A stretch of 64,000 nt of DNA from Cherax quadricarinatus. Lineage: Eukaryota; Arthropoda; Malacostraca; Decapoda; Parastacidae. The stretch spans positions 21,607,614 to 21,671,613 of the forward strand of contig NC_091308.1 of the NCBI RefSeq assembly GCF_038502225.1, in the 5' to 3' direction. This document shows positions 10,734-22,784 of the stretch, in pieces; within the stretch, counting starts at the first letter, position 1, and the number at the start of each line of letters is the position of its first letter. Position numbers and translations under genes: made by a program. Under the pieces are notes generated by a model. That model was not told the origin of the DNA, searched no databases, and saw nothing but the letters and a program-made list of their open reading frames with translations.

Positions 10734-11046
10734 CACCTACCATCCGACTTACGACCTGCTTGACTTATGACCATTCGACTTACGACCGTGTTTTTTACAT
10801 CAAATTTCTGGGAAATAAACAACTATTCGTGTTGTACACAGTGTTTATCCTAAACCTTACAGTATAAAATACAGTATTAACAACATAAAAAGTAAAGTAA
10901 AACATGAAATACCAAAATAAAACAATAAAATAAAGTCATTACAAAAATGTTTTGTTGATATTCAGTAGTAAAGTTCGACTTACGACCATTTCGACTTACG
11001 ACCGGTTTCTCAGAACCGAACTCGGTCGTAAGTCGGATGGTAGGTG
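10734..11046 (+). mobile_element. TA-flanked MITE, 313 bp
   Basis: Terminal inverted repeats CACCTACCATCCGACTTACG and its complement are flanked by TA (10732-10733, 11047-11048). Sister RTE copies show the empty site (GCAGGGTAATATTTAGTG at about 19555 and 37680). The motif TTCGACTTACGACC recurs inside both ends. The TA target suggests mobilisation by a Tc1/mariner or pogo type transposase. Confidence 0.8.
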
Positions 11047-11367
11047 TATTTAGTGAAGGGATTCTGGGAAACCGGTTATTTTTATATAGCCGGACTTGAG
11101 TCCTGGAAATGGGAAGTACAATGCCTGCACTCTAAAGGAGGGGTTCAGGATATTAGCAGTTTGTAGGGATGTGTTGTGAATCTTTATAGGTATATGCTTC
11201 TAAACTGTCGTGTCCTGAGCACCTCTGCAAAAACAGTGATTATGTGTGAGTGAGGTGAAAGTGTTGAATGATGATGAAAGTATTTTCTTTTTGGGGATTT
11301 TCTTTCTTTTTTTAGGTCACCCTGCCTCGGTGGGAGACAGCCGACTTGTTAAAAAAAAAAAAAAAAG

Positions 11368-11490
11368 GTGTAACCACTATTGCTCTTGGTGAAGGAAAAT
11401 ATATTTCAAAGTCATTCTGCTGTGTTTGTTCTGCTCCTTGCTCCCCTTTACACCCACGATAACAGGCCTTATTGTCCCTGGGTTATAATA
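11368..11490 (+). repeat. 5' LTR, second part
   Basis: Continues the LTR cut at 6175; matches the 3' end of the 3' LTR (AATATATTTC, CCCCTTTACACCCA, GATAACAGGCCTTATTGTCC). It ends at GGTTATAATA. The next bases (11491 on, TGGGTAGCCTGTC) start with TGG, as expected for a tRNA primer-binding site; the priming tRNA is not identified. Confidence 0.75.
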
Positions 11491-11921
11491 TGGGTAGCCT
11501 GTCTGGGAGCTGGAGCTGGACTCAGAGCAGGAGTTGAGCCTAGGGTGAAGCTGAAGTGGGAACATTGTATAGCTTGCTGTCTGGCATTGTGTTAGCTTTG
11601 CCAACGCTTTACGAAACTTTGCATGTCAGCCTTGCGTTTTATGGTCAGCCTGCTATTGTATGATCGTTGACAGCTTGCTACTGGCTTGTTTATTGTGCTT
11701 GCTTTGCTATGGTCAACCTTGCTGTGGTGTGAATATTTTGCAGTCGGCTTTGCTATTGCGTATCAGCCTTGCTATTCTATGTGCGTATTCTGCAGTCATA
11801 CTGTGCATAGCTGAGCGTGTATTGCAAATGTGTTACGTTGGGGTGCTAGTATTCTGCAGTCATACTGTGCATAGCTGTGTGTGCATTGCAAATAGCATGT
11901 TACGTTGAGGTATGCCACCTA
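11491..11921 (+). other. LTR retrotransposon leader with a ~60-bp tandem duplication
   Basis: Untranslated leader between the primer-binding site and gag. The unit ATTCTGCAGTCATACTGTGC..GTTACGTTG occurs twice in tandem (about 11787-11846 and 11847-11906). Earlier, shorter repeats of GCTTGCTATTG and similar words are seen. No ORF is supported. Confidence 0.6.
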
Positions 11922-12065
11922 GATGAGTCAGACGTCTAGTGTCTGAAAACACTTTATTAAACTTGTCTAAATTTTCTATACAGCATTGTTGGCAAATTGC
12001 TCATTCCATTGGCATTGATTATGAATGCACTCTCACAGCTGCACAGCTCCGTACTCTTATAAGTA

Positions 12066-13172
12066 CAATGGAACCTCAAAAATCAAACGTATCACATATC
12101 GAACGTTTCGAAAATAAGACCATTTTTTCGGATAAACTGTGTCCCTATTATCGAACGCGCCCCTATTTTCGGACCGCCGGGTACAGGACCTGTCTGCTGG
12201 CCTGCTCTGTCCGCGTCCCCGCGCAGGCACCGTGAGCAGTCTAGCTTTGTTTATGCTTGAGTGAACACTAACCTGCGATCTTATTCACACATTTTACGAT
12301 TATTTAATTGTGTTTAGTGCTTGTGGGGCTGTGAAATAAGCTGCCATGGGCCCAAAGAAACTTGCTAGCGGTACCCCTGTGGTAAAGAAAGTGAGAAACA
12401 CCATAGATGTGAAGAAGGAAATAATACAGAAGTATGAGATTGGAGTGAGACTTGTTGAGCTTGCCAGGATGTACAGAGGACTGTGGACAGTTATTTTGTG
12501 AGACAGAAACAGATGGCTGTGGACAGTTATTTTGTGAGACAGAAACAGACGACTGTGGAGTTATTTTGTGAGACAAACAGATGATTGTGGACAGTTATTT
12601 TGTGAGACAAACAGACGACTGTGGAGTTATTTTGTGAGACAAACAGTCGATTGTGGACAGTTATTTTGTAAGACAGAAACAGATGACCGTGGATAGTTAT
12701 TTTGTGAGACAGAAACAGAGGACTGTAGACAGTTATTTTGTGAGACTGGGGTCCAATGACTCTCAAGCTGGTCCTAGTGGCATTAAAATACAGAGAAGGG
12801 AAGCAACCCCAGAGAGGGCTTTGATACCAGAAGTCCTCATGGAGGGGGATTCTCCTTTCAAACAATAACCCCAACTCCCTCTCTCCTCCTCCCTATCTTC
12901 CAGATGCCATCACCAATCTTCAATAAAGGTAAGTAAAAATGTTATTTTATATTACTATACATAATTAAAGACTATAGCATTTGTTGTGTGTATGTAAAAC
13001 TGTAATTAATCTCTATAAAATGTATTTTTTTTTGTGAATATTTTTGGGTTTCTGGAACGGATTAATTGTATTTCCATTATTTCTTATGGGAAATATTGCT
13101 TCGAATTTCAGACTTTTCGAATTTAGAACTAGCTCCTGGAGCGGATTAGGTTCGAAATTTGAGGTTCCACTG
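12066..13172 (+). mobile_element. Tigger/pogo-type internal deletion derivative with amplified repeat
   Basis: Ends CAATGGAACCTCAAAAATC and AATTTGAGGTTCCACTG, flanked by TA (12064-12065, 13173-13174). It keeps the transposase start (MGPKKLASG at 12346, KKEIIQKYE) and C-terminus (SQAGPSGIK, then a MEGDSPFK end at 12865) but lacks the DDE domain. The join carries eight tandem copies of a ~36-bp unit (12488-12745). The copy at 59335-60453 is the same kind of derivative without the amplification. Confidence 0.85.
12476..12752 (+). repeat. Tandem repeat of eight ~32-36-bp units (PIP-box-like codons)
   Basis: Each unit contains AGTTATTTTGTGAGAC and AAACAGA.GACTGTGG. In the frame of the transposase C-terminus it encodes DSYFVRQKQ.TV, so the 12-residue unit reads Q-x-x-V-x-x-Y-F. 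Some units lack 2-3 bases, so only the last three stay in frame with the tail (12653-12868). Confidence 0.85.
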
Positions 13173-13689
13173 TATCAAACTTTGAGAAGAGGAGATGGCA
13201 CATCAAACTCCTCCCTCTATGGGAGCCAGGAATAAAACCCCGATGTTCTCGCAGGAGGAAAATGATATATCAACTGAGCAAATTCGTCAGTCTCATGTGA
13301 CAGGGTTGTCTGATGGTGAATCTGCTGCGTTGGCACTTGAGTTGGCAAAAATCAATCTTGAGCAGACTAGGGAGCAAAGGGCATAGGGCAAGCAAGAATT
13401 TGATAGGGAAAAAGAAAGAAGGCAGTTTTCTCAAATTGTGAATGACTTTAGTTTGCAAAAAGCAGCACAGCTGGTTCCCCGGTTCAATGAGGCAGAACCT
13501 GAACAATTTTTCGAAACTTTCGAAAATCAGGCTCGAGCCTTGAGGTGGCTGGAACAGCACTGGGCATCTTTGCTGCATACAGCTTTTCCTGGAAAGGCAC
13601 AGGAATTGACATCAGTGTTAAATGACACTGAATTAACTAACAAAAAAAGGCACAATACCGTGACTGGAACGTGGAACGATACACAAATA

Positions 13690-14781
<1,092 letters not shown>

Positions 14782-15006
14782 CGGCGGCGGCGGCAGCAGG
14801 AGGAGGAGGAGGAGCCAGTCAAATATAAAGAAAGGGGAGCACTGCAAGGGAGCTAGGTGCCCACAGAGGGAGAGCAAGTGCACAGAGGTGGGGGGAAGGG
14901 GAAGTGATGAAATAAATAATGAAGGAACAGAAACATGTGACAGAAGAAAGACAAAAAAAAAAGGAAAGAGGAAAGGGGAAGAGGGAGAAGAAGAAAAAAT
15001 GAGGAA

Positions 15007-15354
15007 TCAGGTTAAGTCACGGGTGTTCTGAAGTTTGGAGCATTTTACAATGTAGTGGGAGAGGAAGGCAACTACAGAGACGATGGCAGGACTAAGATTC
15101 ATACAAGGAAAGTTGTGTATTAGGGAGGATTCAACAAGACGGCGACTGTTAAAGTTGGAAGTAGGGAAGACAGTTTTAGCAGAAGACCAGTCTATAGGAT
15201 GGCTGTGATCTCTGATGTGACAGAAAAGAGCAATGTTAGTGTCGCCAAGCCTAACACTATTTTTGTGCTCCCTAAGTCTGTCAGAAAGAGATCGGCCAGT
15301 TTCTCCAAAGTATTGAAGAGGACAGGAGGAGCAAGAAATAGACACCAGGAACAT
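15007..15354 (-). pseudogene. GIY-YIG endonuclease domain of a Penelope-like element
   Basis: The 115-codon frame carries the GIY-YIG nuclease core of Penelope-like retroelements in its usual degenerate form: CPLQYFGETGRSLSDRLREH (the Y..G.T...L..R..H pattern), then NIALFCHIRDHSHPIDW and the ESSLIHNF block with the Glu expected to bind metal. This domain cuts target DNA and always lies downstream of RT; the RT is missing here by 5' truncation. A related, more decayed copy is at 26160-26500. The frame of the domain itself is intact. Confidence 0.85.
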
Positions 15355-15430
15355 CTGTAGAGGGAGGAGAGGTATGAATGAGATTAGTGCGAAGAATGTT
15401 AGTCTTCTATGTGCGGGTTATTTGTGTATA

Positions 15431-16200
15431 ACACTGAATTTTGTAATTACCAAGTGGTGAAGACCACAGTCCTTGGAGCATATCAATGTATTCCTGCTAA
15501 GTATAGGAAGTCATTCAAGTTAAGAGGATAGCTTGGCCAATCCCTGGTGGATTTTGTGAGACAGCAGACCAAATCTTTTACCAGCTGGTATAAAGCAAGT
15601 GGTATTGCCACCTTTGATGAGCTAGTTCAGCTCATCTTAGTAGATAACCTGCTAGTCTGTGGGACCAGAGGTTAAAATCTTTCTACAGGATCGTGTCTTA
15701 ACCACTGCATTGGAGGCAGCCAGGTCGGCTGATACCTTCGAAACCAACCGCTCCTTGTCCGAGCAGCCCCATCTCTCTTTTCAACAGCCTGGCATGAGCA
15801 GACATCGTCAACATTGGAGGATGAAGTGCCAGCTGGAAGGAGAATGTCTACATCAGCCAACTAAGTCACCTGGTGAGCCACTCTACTCAACTTATGGTCA
15901 ACCTGGTGAGTGACACATCACTCAACATGGGGTATCTCGACAACAGTATCCAGAGCGACCCCAGCCAGAGCGACACCAGTTACAACGTCAGCAGGGAGCT
16001 AAGGTCAAGCCTGTTGTTTATTATCTGTGCAACCAAGTAGGTCACATCTGCCCAAACTGCCCAAATAAACCCCAACCATTAGGGAAAATCTATAATGTCC
16101 CTAGTAACATGACCCTGAAAGAAGTAAAGAAAGGGATGACCCCTTATTATTATCAGAGTCATATTTCCCTTCAGGAAGACTCAAAGAAAACTGAAGTCAG
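15431..16200 (+). pseudogene. gag, C-terminal part with a damaged zinc knuckle
   Basis: Continues the gag frame after the Penelope insertion (YQVVKTTVLGAYQCIPAKYR, then LGQSLVDFVRQQTKSF), a region typical of capsid C-terminal domains. At about 16015-16065 a single zinc knuckle reads YYLCNQVGHICPNC; the first Cys of the CX2CX4HX4C pattern has become Tyr. Stops at about 15529 and 15674 and other damage show decay. Gag packages the element's RNA. Confidence 0.7.
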
Positions 16201-16702
16201 AACCTTTAGGGATAATGGAGCATAATGCTCGCTTATAAGAGAGGGAGTACTTCCCCTTTTTGAATACACTTCATTGCAATCCTCTGTTCTGCTAGAAGCA
16301 TTTGGAGGAACAATATTTTCTGTCCCCTTGCATAGAATCTATATGCAGTGCAGATATTACACTGGATATTTGACTGTAGGTGTATCCAGAGGATTTCCTA
16401 CAAAAGATGCCATGTTATTATTGGGTAATAACATTACCACTTCTAGTGTATGTCCTGAACCCATAATGATTAATTCTTCTCCGGTACTGGCCATAACTCA
16501 GGCAACATCTCAAGGGTTGTCTGGCGAGAATGCTGACCTATCTTTGGATGACTCTGACCTCGGAATAGCCAATTTGTTTTACGAGGAAAACTGGCCAGAG
16601 CCTTGTAAATCTAGTGAACAGACCGAGATCAAGCCTTCCTATTCCAGGGTTGCAGGATTGCCAAATATCTGTGTTTCCATGCCTGAGGGACTGTCCTACT
16701 GA
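16201..16702 (+). pseudogene. Retroviral-type aspartic protease region
   Basis: The active-site motif appears as D-N-G-A at about 16211-16222, directly followed by a stop codon (TAA) and then CSLIREGVLPL. Downstream is an open frame (16274-16702) with a hydrophobic end of protease type (DAMLLLGNNI, about 16400-16435). It should process Gag-Pol. The altered first motif and the stop make it inactive. Confidence 0.6.
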
Positions 16703-16719
16703 GAGGAACATTGAATTTC

Positions 16720-17936
16720 GCTTTTCAGGCAGCCATGGGTAAATCTTTTTCAGATCATCCGGTCAAATATAAACTTTAAAACGACTATATGATCTGCACT
16801 GAGACTGGTAAGGAGATAGAGGGTAGGCAACTGTCAGACAGGTTAGTGGTTCTAACAGAGTTTAGACCTCAAATATTGAATATAGCTCATAATACTACTT
16901 CATTAGGAGGTCACCTAGGAATTACTAAAACATTATATAGAATCACAAAAGAATTCTATTGGCCAAAATTAAGGCAGGATGTGAAGAATCACATTCGCTG
17001 TTGCCGATAATGTTAGCAAGTAGGGAAACCTGGACATTCCATTAAACCTGCACCTCTCCAGCCTATACCTGCTGATGGAGAACCTTTCGCAGAATTAATT
17101 ATAGATTGTGTAGTCCACTACCTAAGTCCAAGTCTGGAAATCAGTACTTATTTACCATTATGGATAGAGTAACTAGATACCAAGAAGCAATTCCCATGCG
17201 CAGTATTAATACTGAAGCCATTCTCATGGCTTTAACCAAATTTATCTCTTGTTTTGGCATTCATAAATCTATTCAAAGTGATCAAGGTACTTATTTCACT
17301 GTCAAAGCATTTAGGGAAGCATTAACTAGGTTAGGGATAATCCACGACTTATCCACCGCCTATCATCCTCAGTCCCAAGGTGCCTTGGAAAGATTCCATC
17401 AGATGTTAAAAATCACGATGAGAACTTTTTGTATGCATTTTCCTACAGACTGGGATGAATCACTACCTTTGTTGCTGTTTTCAATAAGGAAAACTGTGCA
17501 AGAGTATACTGGGTATAGTCTGTTTGAGCTGATCTTTGGGCACAATGTACGAGGTCCTCTTCGGGTGCTCAAAGAAGGATGGCTGGGAGAAGACGCTAGC
17601 TCAACACTCTACAACCCGTCTTCAAGGTTGCAGGTGCCACATCAGTTAGCCAAGGCTAACTTAAAGGCAGCTCAAAACAAGATGAAACAGAGGTATGACA
17701 GAAATGCACAATTCTGCTCCTTCCATCCAGGAGACAAGGTGTTGGTACAGGAACCTATACCTGGCCACACCTTGAAAGCTAGATTCACGGGACCTATGCA
17801 AATTGTAAGTAAATTATCTGATGTAAATTATGTGGTGTCTCCCCTTGATAAGACCTCAAAAACTAAAACTCACCACATTAATCAAATTAAAGCATTGAAT
17901 AAAAGTCCCAGTAATGACTCTATACTCTGCCTCTGA
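16720..17936 (+). pseudogene. Integrase of the LTR retrotransposon
   Basis: The HHCC zinc-binding domain is seen at 16789-17030 (HNTTSLGGHLGITKTLYRI, FYWPKLRQDV, HIRCCR) with a stop at about 17008. The catalytic core has all three acidic residues: D in IIDC (17104-17106), D in QSDQGTYF (17280-17282) and E in GALERFHQ (17388-17390). The GYSLFELIFGHNVRGPL block and a C-terminal GDKVLVQEP domain follow. A frameshift near 17105 separates zinc and core parts. It lies upstream of RT, the unusual order for this group. Confidence 0.85.
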
Positions 17937-18200
17937 GGATGACTGACTCTATGCACTCTACAGTGGAACCTCAAATATCGAACTTAATCCGTTCCAGGAG
18001 TTGGTTCTAAATTCGAAAAGTCTGAAAAGCGAAGCAATATTTCCCATAAGAAATAATGGAAATAAAATTAATTCGTTTCAGAAACCCAAAAATATTCACA
18101 AAAAAAAAAAAAAAAATACATTTTATAGAGATTAATTATAGTTTTACATACATACAACAAATATAGTGTTCAATTATGTATTAATAAATTTAAATAAACA

Positions 18201-19890
18201 TATAAAGGGAAAGGGGACAAAAGAGACTGTAAAAATTATAGAGGAATAAGCTTACTGAGTATACCAGGAAAAGTGTACGGTAGGGTTATAATTGAAAGAA
18301 TTAGAGGTAAGACAGAATGTAGGATTGCGGATGAGCAAGGAGGTTTTAGAGTGGGTAGGGGATGTGTAGATCAGGTGTTTACATTGAAGCATATATGTGA
18401 ACAGTATTTAGATAAAGATAGGGAAGTTTTTATTGCATTTATGGATTTAGAAAAGGCATATGATAGAGTGGATAGAGGAGCAATGTGGCAGATGTTGCAA
18501 GTATATGGAATAGGTGGTAAGTTATTAAATGCTGTAAAGAGTTTTTATGAGGATAGTGAGGCTCAGGTTAGGGTGTGTAGAAGAGAGGGAGACTACTTCC
18601 CGGTAAAAGTAGGTCTTAGACAGGGATGTGTAATGTCACCATGGTTGTTTAATATATTTATAGATGGGGTTGTAAAGGAAGTAAATGCTAGGGTGTTTGG
18701 GAGAGGGGTGGGATTAAATTATGGGGAATCAAATTCAAAATGGGAATTGACACAGTTACTTTTTGCTGATGATACTGTGCTTATGGGAGATTCTAAAGAA
18801 AAATTGCAAAGGTTAGTGGATGAGTTTGGGAATGTGTGTAAAGGTAGAAAGTTGAAAGTGAACATAGAAAAGAGTAAGGTGATGAGGGTGTCAAGTGATT
18901 TAGATAAAGAAAAATTGGATATCAAATTGGGGAGGAGGAGTATGGAAGAAGTGAATGTTTTCAGATACTTGGGAGTTGACGTGTCGGCGGATGGATTTAT
19001 GAAGGATGAGGTTAATCATAGAATTGATGAGGGAAAAAAGGTGAGTGGTGCGTTGAGGTATATGTGGAGTCAAAAAACGTTATCTATGGAGGCAAAGAAG
19101 GGAATGTATGAAAGTATAGTAGTACCAACACTCTTATATGGGTGTGAAGCTTGGGTGGTAAATGCAGCAGCGAGGAGACGGTTGGAGGCAGCGGAGATGT
19201 CCTGTTTAAGGGCAATGTGTGGTGTAAATATTATGCAGAAAATTCGGAGTGTGGAAATTAGGAGAAGGTGTGGAGTTAATAAAAGTATTAGTCAGAGGGC
19301 AGAAGAGGGGTTGTTGAGGTGGTTTGGTCATTTAGAGAGAATGGATCACAGTAGAATGACATGGAAAGCATATAAATCTATAGGGGAAGGAAGGCGGGGT
19401 AGGGGTCGTCCTCGAAAGGGTTGGAGAGAGGGGGTAAAGGAGGTTTTGTGGGTAAGGGGCTTGGACTTCCAGCAAGCGTGCGTGAGCGTGTTAGATAGGA
19501 GTGAATGGAGACGAATGGTACTTGGGACCTGACGATCTGTTGGAGTGTGAGCAGGGTAATATTTAGTGAAGGGATTCAGGGAAACCGGTTATTTTCATAT
19601 AGTCGGACTTGAGCCCTGGAAATGGGAAGTACAATGCCTGCACTTTAAAGGAGGGGTTTGGGATATTGGCAGTTTGGAGGGATATGTTGTGTATCTTTAT
19701 ATGTTTATGCTTCTAGACTGTTGTATTCTGAGCACCTCTGCAAAAACAGTGATAATGTGCGAGTGTGGTGAAAGTGTTGAATGATGATGAAAGTATTTTC
19801 TTTTTGGGGATTTTCTTTCTTTTTTGGGTCACCCTGCCTCGGTGGGAGACGGCCGACTTGTTGAAAAAAAAAAAAAAAAAAAAAAAAAAA
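18201..19890 (+). mobile_element. RTE-type retrotransposon F, 5'-truncated
   Basis: Starts inside the RT coding region and ends with the family 3' UTR (CACCCTGCCTCGGTGGGAGA at about 19828) and an A tail (19864-19890). Inserted into the Tigger derivative. Nearly identical to the copy at 36717-38002, including the 3' UTR. Confidence 0.9.
18273..19532 (+). pseudogene. RTE reverse transcriptase, C-terminal 419 codons, open
   Basis: The frame is open to its natural end (EWRRMVLGT, stop 19530). RT motifs in order: NYRGISLLSIPGKV just upstream, FIAFMDLEKAYDRVDRG (18427-18477), GLRQGCVMSPWLFNIFIDG (about 18610-18666), the catalytic F-A-D-D at 18772-18783, then the thumb and C-terminal blocks YGCEAWVVN, CGVNIMQKIRSVEIRRRC and LLRWFGHLERMD. 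It is the best-preserved RT end here and has no inactivating change in this part, but the endonuclease and N-terminal RT are absent through 5' truncation, so the copy cannot move by itself. Confidence 0.85.
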
Positions 19891-20616
19891 TAAAATAAAA
19901 TTTTACTTACCTTTATTGAAGATTGGTGATGGCATCTGGAAGATAGGGAGGAGAAGAGAGGGAGTTGGGGTTAGTGTTTGGAAGGAGAATCCCCCTCCAT
20001 GAGGACTTTAGGTATCAAAGCTCTCTGGGGTTGCTTCCCTTCTCTGTCTTTTAATGCCACTAGGACAAGCTTGAGAGTCACTGGACCCCTGTCTCACAAA
20101 ATAACTGTCCACAGTCCTCTGTTTCTGGTGCCTCTTAAGGTTTCCCTAAAATGGGACATGGTTCTGTTACTGAACTTGTTGCAAAGACGGCTTATTTCAG
20201 CTTGCTCAGGGTGGTACTTCTCCGCAAACATTTGGACATCATTCCACTTCTGTATTATTTCCTTCTTCACATCTATGGTGTTTCTCACTTTCTTTACCAC
20301 AGGGATACCACTAGCAAATTTCTTTGGGCCCATTGTAGCTTATTTCACAGTCCCACAAGCACTAAACACAGTGAAATAATCATAAAATGTTTGAATGAGA
20401 GTGCAGGTTAGTGTTCACTCAAGCATCAACAAAACCAGACTGGCTCATGGCACCTGCGTGAGGACACAGACAGAACGGGCTGCCGGACAGGTCTGGTAGC
20501 CGGCGGTTCGAAAATAGGGGCGAGTTCGATAATAGGGACAAAGTTGCTTCGAAAAAAGGGTTCTATTTTCGAAGAGTTCAATAAGCGATACTTTCAAAAT
20601 TTAAGGTTCCACTGTA

Positions 20617-22046
20617 TTTCTGAAATTAATGTCAAGTTTCCAAACTCTGTCCTCCTCAAGGACCCTAGCCCTTTAATGGTGGGGCGATCTAAAATTCAAG
20701 TAACAAGTTTAACTGTGCTTCTACAATCATACCCTGATATTTTTTTGGATGTGCCGAAAAAATGTACATTAAGTTATCATGACGCAGATGTGGGAAACTC
20801 TACACCTATTAAACTCTCCCCCTACAGAGCTAATCCTGAAAAACAGATGCTACTTCAGCAGGAGGTACAATTTCTGTTAGAGCATGGGTTAGTGGAGGAG
20901 TCATCTAGTCCATGGGCTTCACCGTGCATCCTTGTTAAAAAAGCTGATGGAGGTTTTTGAATGTGTACAGACTACCGTAAGGTGAATGAGGTCACAATTA
21001 CAGATGCTTACCCTCTTCCTCGTCTGGATGACGTAATCGACTTCGAGGGTAAGGCTACCTTTGTGTCCAAGTTAGATCTCCTTAAAGGTTATTATCAGGT
21101 ATCTTTGACGGATAAGGCGAAGGAAATCTCTGCCTTCGTAATTCCAGGAGGTCATTATCAACATACAGTTACCCCCTTCGGAATGAAAAATTCTCCCTCT
21201 TCATTCCAGAAACTTATCCATCAGGCTGTTAAAGGACTTGAAGGCATGGCAGCTTACCTAGATGACATAGTGGTGGTGTCTGATACTTGGGATCAACACC
21301 TGTTTAGGCTTAAGGCTCTCTTTGAGACGTTCCAGAGATCCCACTTAACTGTTAACTTATCTAAGTCTTCCTTTGGCCAGGCTACTGTTAATTTTCTGGG
21401 CCATGAAGTTGGTAGTGGCAAAGTTGCCCCTAAATTTGCTAAAGTTCTTGCTATTAAAGATTATCCAGTTCCTCATGATAGGAAATCTCTTCAACATTTC
21501 CTAGGCATGACAGGATTTTACAGAAGATTCTGTAAAAATTTTTCAGATATTGTAGCCCCTCTTACCCGTCACAAAGTTCCCTTTAATTGGACCCGAGAAT
21601 GTCAAAATACTTTTACGAAAGCAAAAAGATTATTGTGTACTGCACCCATTTTTTTCTCTGCAGACTTCTCCAAATCTTTCTCATTACAGGTTGATGCCTG
21701 TGGGTCTGGGGTTGGGGCAGTACTGTTGCAAACCATGGACAAAGGGTTGCAGCCTGTAGCCTACTTTTCAGCCAAGTACCAGCTGCACCAGAGGGCCTAC
21801 TCTACCATTGAAAAAGAAGCCCTCGCGCCGGTACTGGCCTTGGAGCACTTCGATGTTTACTTGGGCCAGACTTCACAGGTGGTCACCATTGATAGCGACC
21901 ACAATCCTCTGGTGTATCTCCAAGCTATGAAGAAGCACAATACAAGGCTCATGAGGTGGAGTCTACGGCTGCAGCCCTATTCTCTTAGAATCATACACAT
22001 TGCCGGCAAAGAAAACAAGTTGGCAGACTCACTGTCTAGTCTCTAG
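20617..22046 (+). pseudogene. Reverse transcriptase-RNase H of the LTR retrotransposon
   Basis: Gypsy-type RT: the LLQSYPDIF and EHGLVEESSSPWASPCILVKK blocks, then one stop (TGA, 20958-20960) just before CTDYRKVNEVT. Next are YPLPRLDDV, FVSKLDLLKGYYQV, the FGMKNSPSSFQ block and the catalytic Y-L-D-D at 21256-21267. RNase H follows (LQVDACGSGVGAVLLQ, TIEKEALA, TIDSDHNPLVYL). The frame ends at 22046 with ADSLSSL, so RNase H is the last pol domain and no integrase follows. Part of the element at 5854-22779. One premature stop is seen in this part. Confidence 0.88.
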
Positions 22047-22364
22047 ATTTTATATGTAATATTAGGTTAGGATGTGTTAGGGACGTGTGGTAACCAGTTA
22101 GTAGCTCTTTTTTTCCTCTTTTATGTTTTTTTTTTTTTTTAATGAGGGGATGTCCTGTTTCCGTCTGCAAGTATCTTGGACCTACGTTAGCCCTACTGTC
22201 TGCTGTCTCATTCTAAGTTTAGGGTTTGGCTTTATGTTGCGAATAAAGCTGAGCTCTAAGAGTTGGATGGTTGAGAGTAAAAGCGGTCCCATTAAAGGGT
22301 GCCATGGTGGCACGGTTACCAATGGGAGGCAGAAGCCTATTCCTGAGCCCTCTCAGGCTGGGGG
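22047..22364 (+). other. 3' untranslated region of the LTR retrotransposon
   Basis: Between the end of RNase H and the 3' LTR. Contains a T-rich stretch (22125-22140). A G-rich segment just before the LTR (about 22356-22364) could be the polypurine tract. No env-like ORF is seen. Confidence 0.5.
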
Positions 22365-22779
22365 TGTGATGTATGTACACACCCTCACTGAAAGGCTATC
22401 TCCCCAACCAGGGAACCAATACTAGGGTCGAATGATGGGACCCCATCATTCGATCAGTACCCAGGTTCAGCCAATGAAAAGGTGGGTCTGGCAATCATAG
22501 AGGTGTTGTGGTCACCATCCACCTGTCTACCCTTGTCATTTCCATACTAGAGCTGGTTGAGCACGGTTGTCCATTCTGTCTCCAGGCTGTGTCTTGGCCT
22601 TGCCTAAACTGTGTTGTACACATACATTTCCAACCGTATATAGTGTACATGTGTGTAAATAACAACTACTGCTCTTTGTGAAGAAAAATATATTTCGAAG
22701 TCATTCAGCTGTGTTTGTTGTTCTCTTTGCTCCCCTTTACACCCAGGATAACAGGCCTTATTGTCCCTGGGTTGTAATA
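22365..22779 (+). repeat. 3' LTR, 415 bp
   Basis: Starts TGTGATGTATGTACACACC and ends GGGTTGTAATA, followed by the TGCTG duplication. Contains the palindrome TCGAATGATGGGACCCCATCATTCGA (split over 22431-22456). The ends are not the usual TG..CA. Confidence 0.8.
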
Positions 22780-22784
22780 TGCTG

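Larger units (their letters stand above)
6176..11367 (+). mobile_element. RTE-type non-LTR retrotransposon B, near full length
   Basis: It begins GGTTGGTAGACAGC, as does the copy at 31155, and ends in CCGACTTGTT plus an A tail (11350-11366). It splits the 5' LTR, with GTGTA duplicated at 6171-6175 and 11368-11372. Order: 5' leader (6176-6560), apurinic-type endonuclease, linker, RT, C-terminal region, 3' UTR with the family hallmark CACCCTGCCTCGGTGGGAGA. Three DNA-transposon insertions lie inside (7096-8166, 8273-8475, 10734-11046); without them the element is about 3.6 kb. Confidence 0.85.
11922..13634 (+). pseudogene. gag, N-terminal part, interrupted by a Tigger derivative
   Basis: gag-like coding lies at 11922-12063 and 13175-13634, with the Tigger derivative between. 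The first part has a helix-rich start (NTLLNLSKFSIQHCWQI). The second has MAHQTPPSMGARN, then ALELAKINLEQTREQ and the capsid-like block LVPRFNEAEPEQFFETFE (13480-13530), typical of gypsy/BEL-type Gag. A stop at 13384 (TAG) and a frameshift near 11940 break it. It continues at 15431, in frame, once the Penelope insertion is removed. Confidence 0.7.
17961..20614 (-). mobile_element. Tigger/pogo-type derivative split by an RTE insertion
   Basis: Ends CAGTGGAACCTCAAATATCG and TTAAGGTTCCACTG, flanked by TA (17959-17960, 20615-20616), inserted between integrase and RT of the LTR element. On the minus strand it keeps a decayed transposase start (GPKKFASG at 20330, KKEIIQK) joined to the C-terminal part (EKYHPEQAEISRLCNKFS). 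The RTE copy at 18201-19890 lies within it. With both removed, the pol frame reads on. Confidence 0.85.

Noticed and set aside
12304..12874. Repetitive SQNN/SHKIT-type frames on the minus strand
   Set aside because: They are the complement of the tandem unit in the Tigger derivative; the plus-strand frame matches the transposase C-terminus.
19566..19784. Small plus-strand ORF repeated at 19566-19784 and 37689-37907
   Set aside because: It lies in the RTE 3' UTR and is kept only because the two copies are nearly identical; the other copies do not preserve it.
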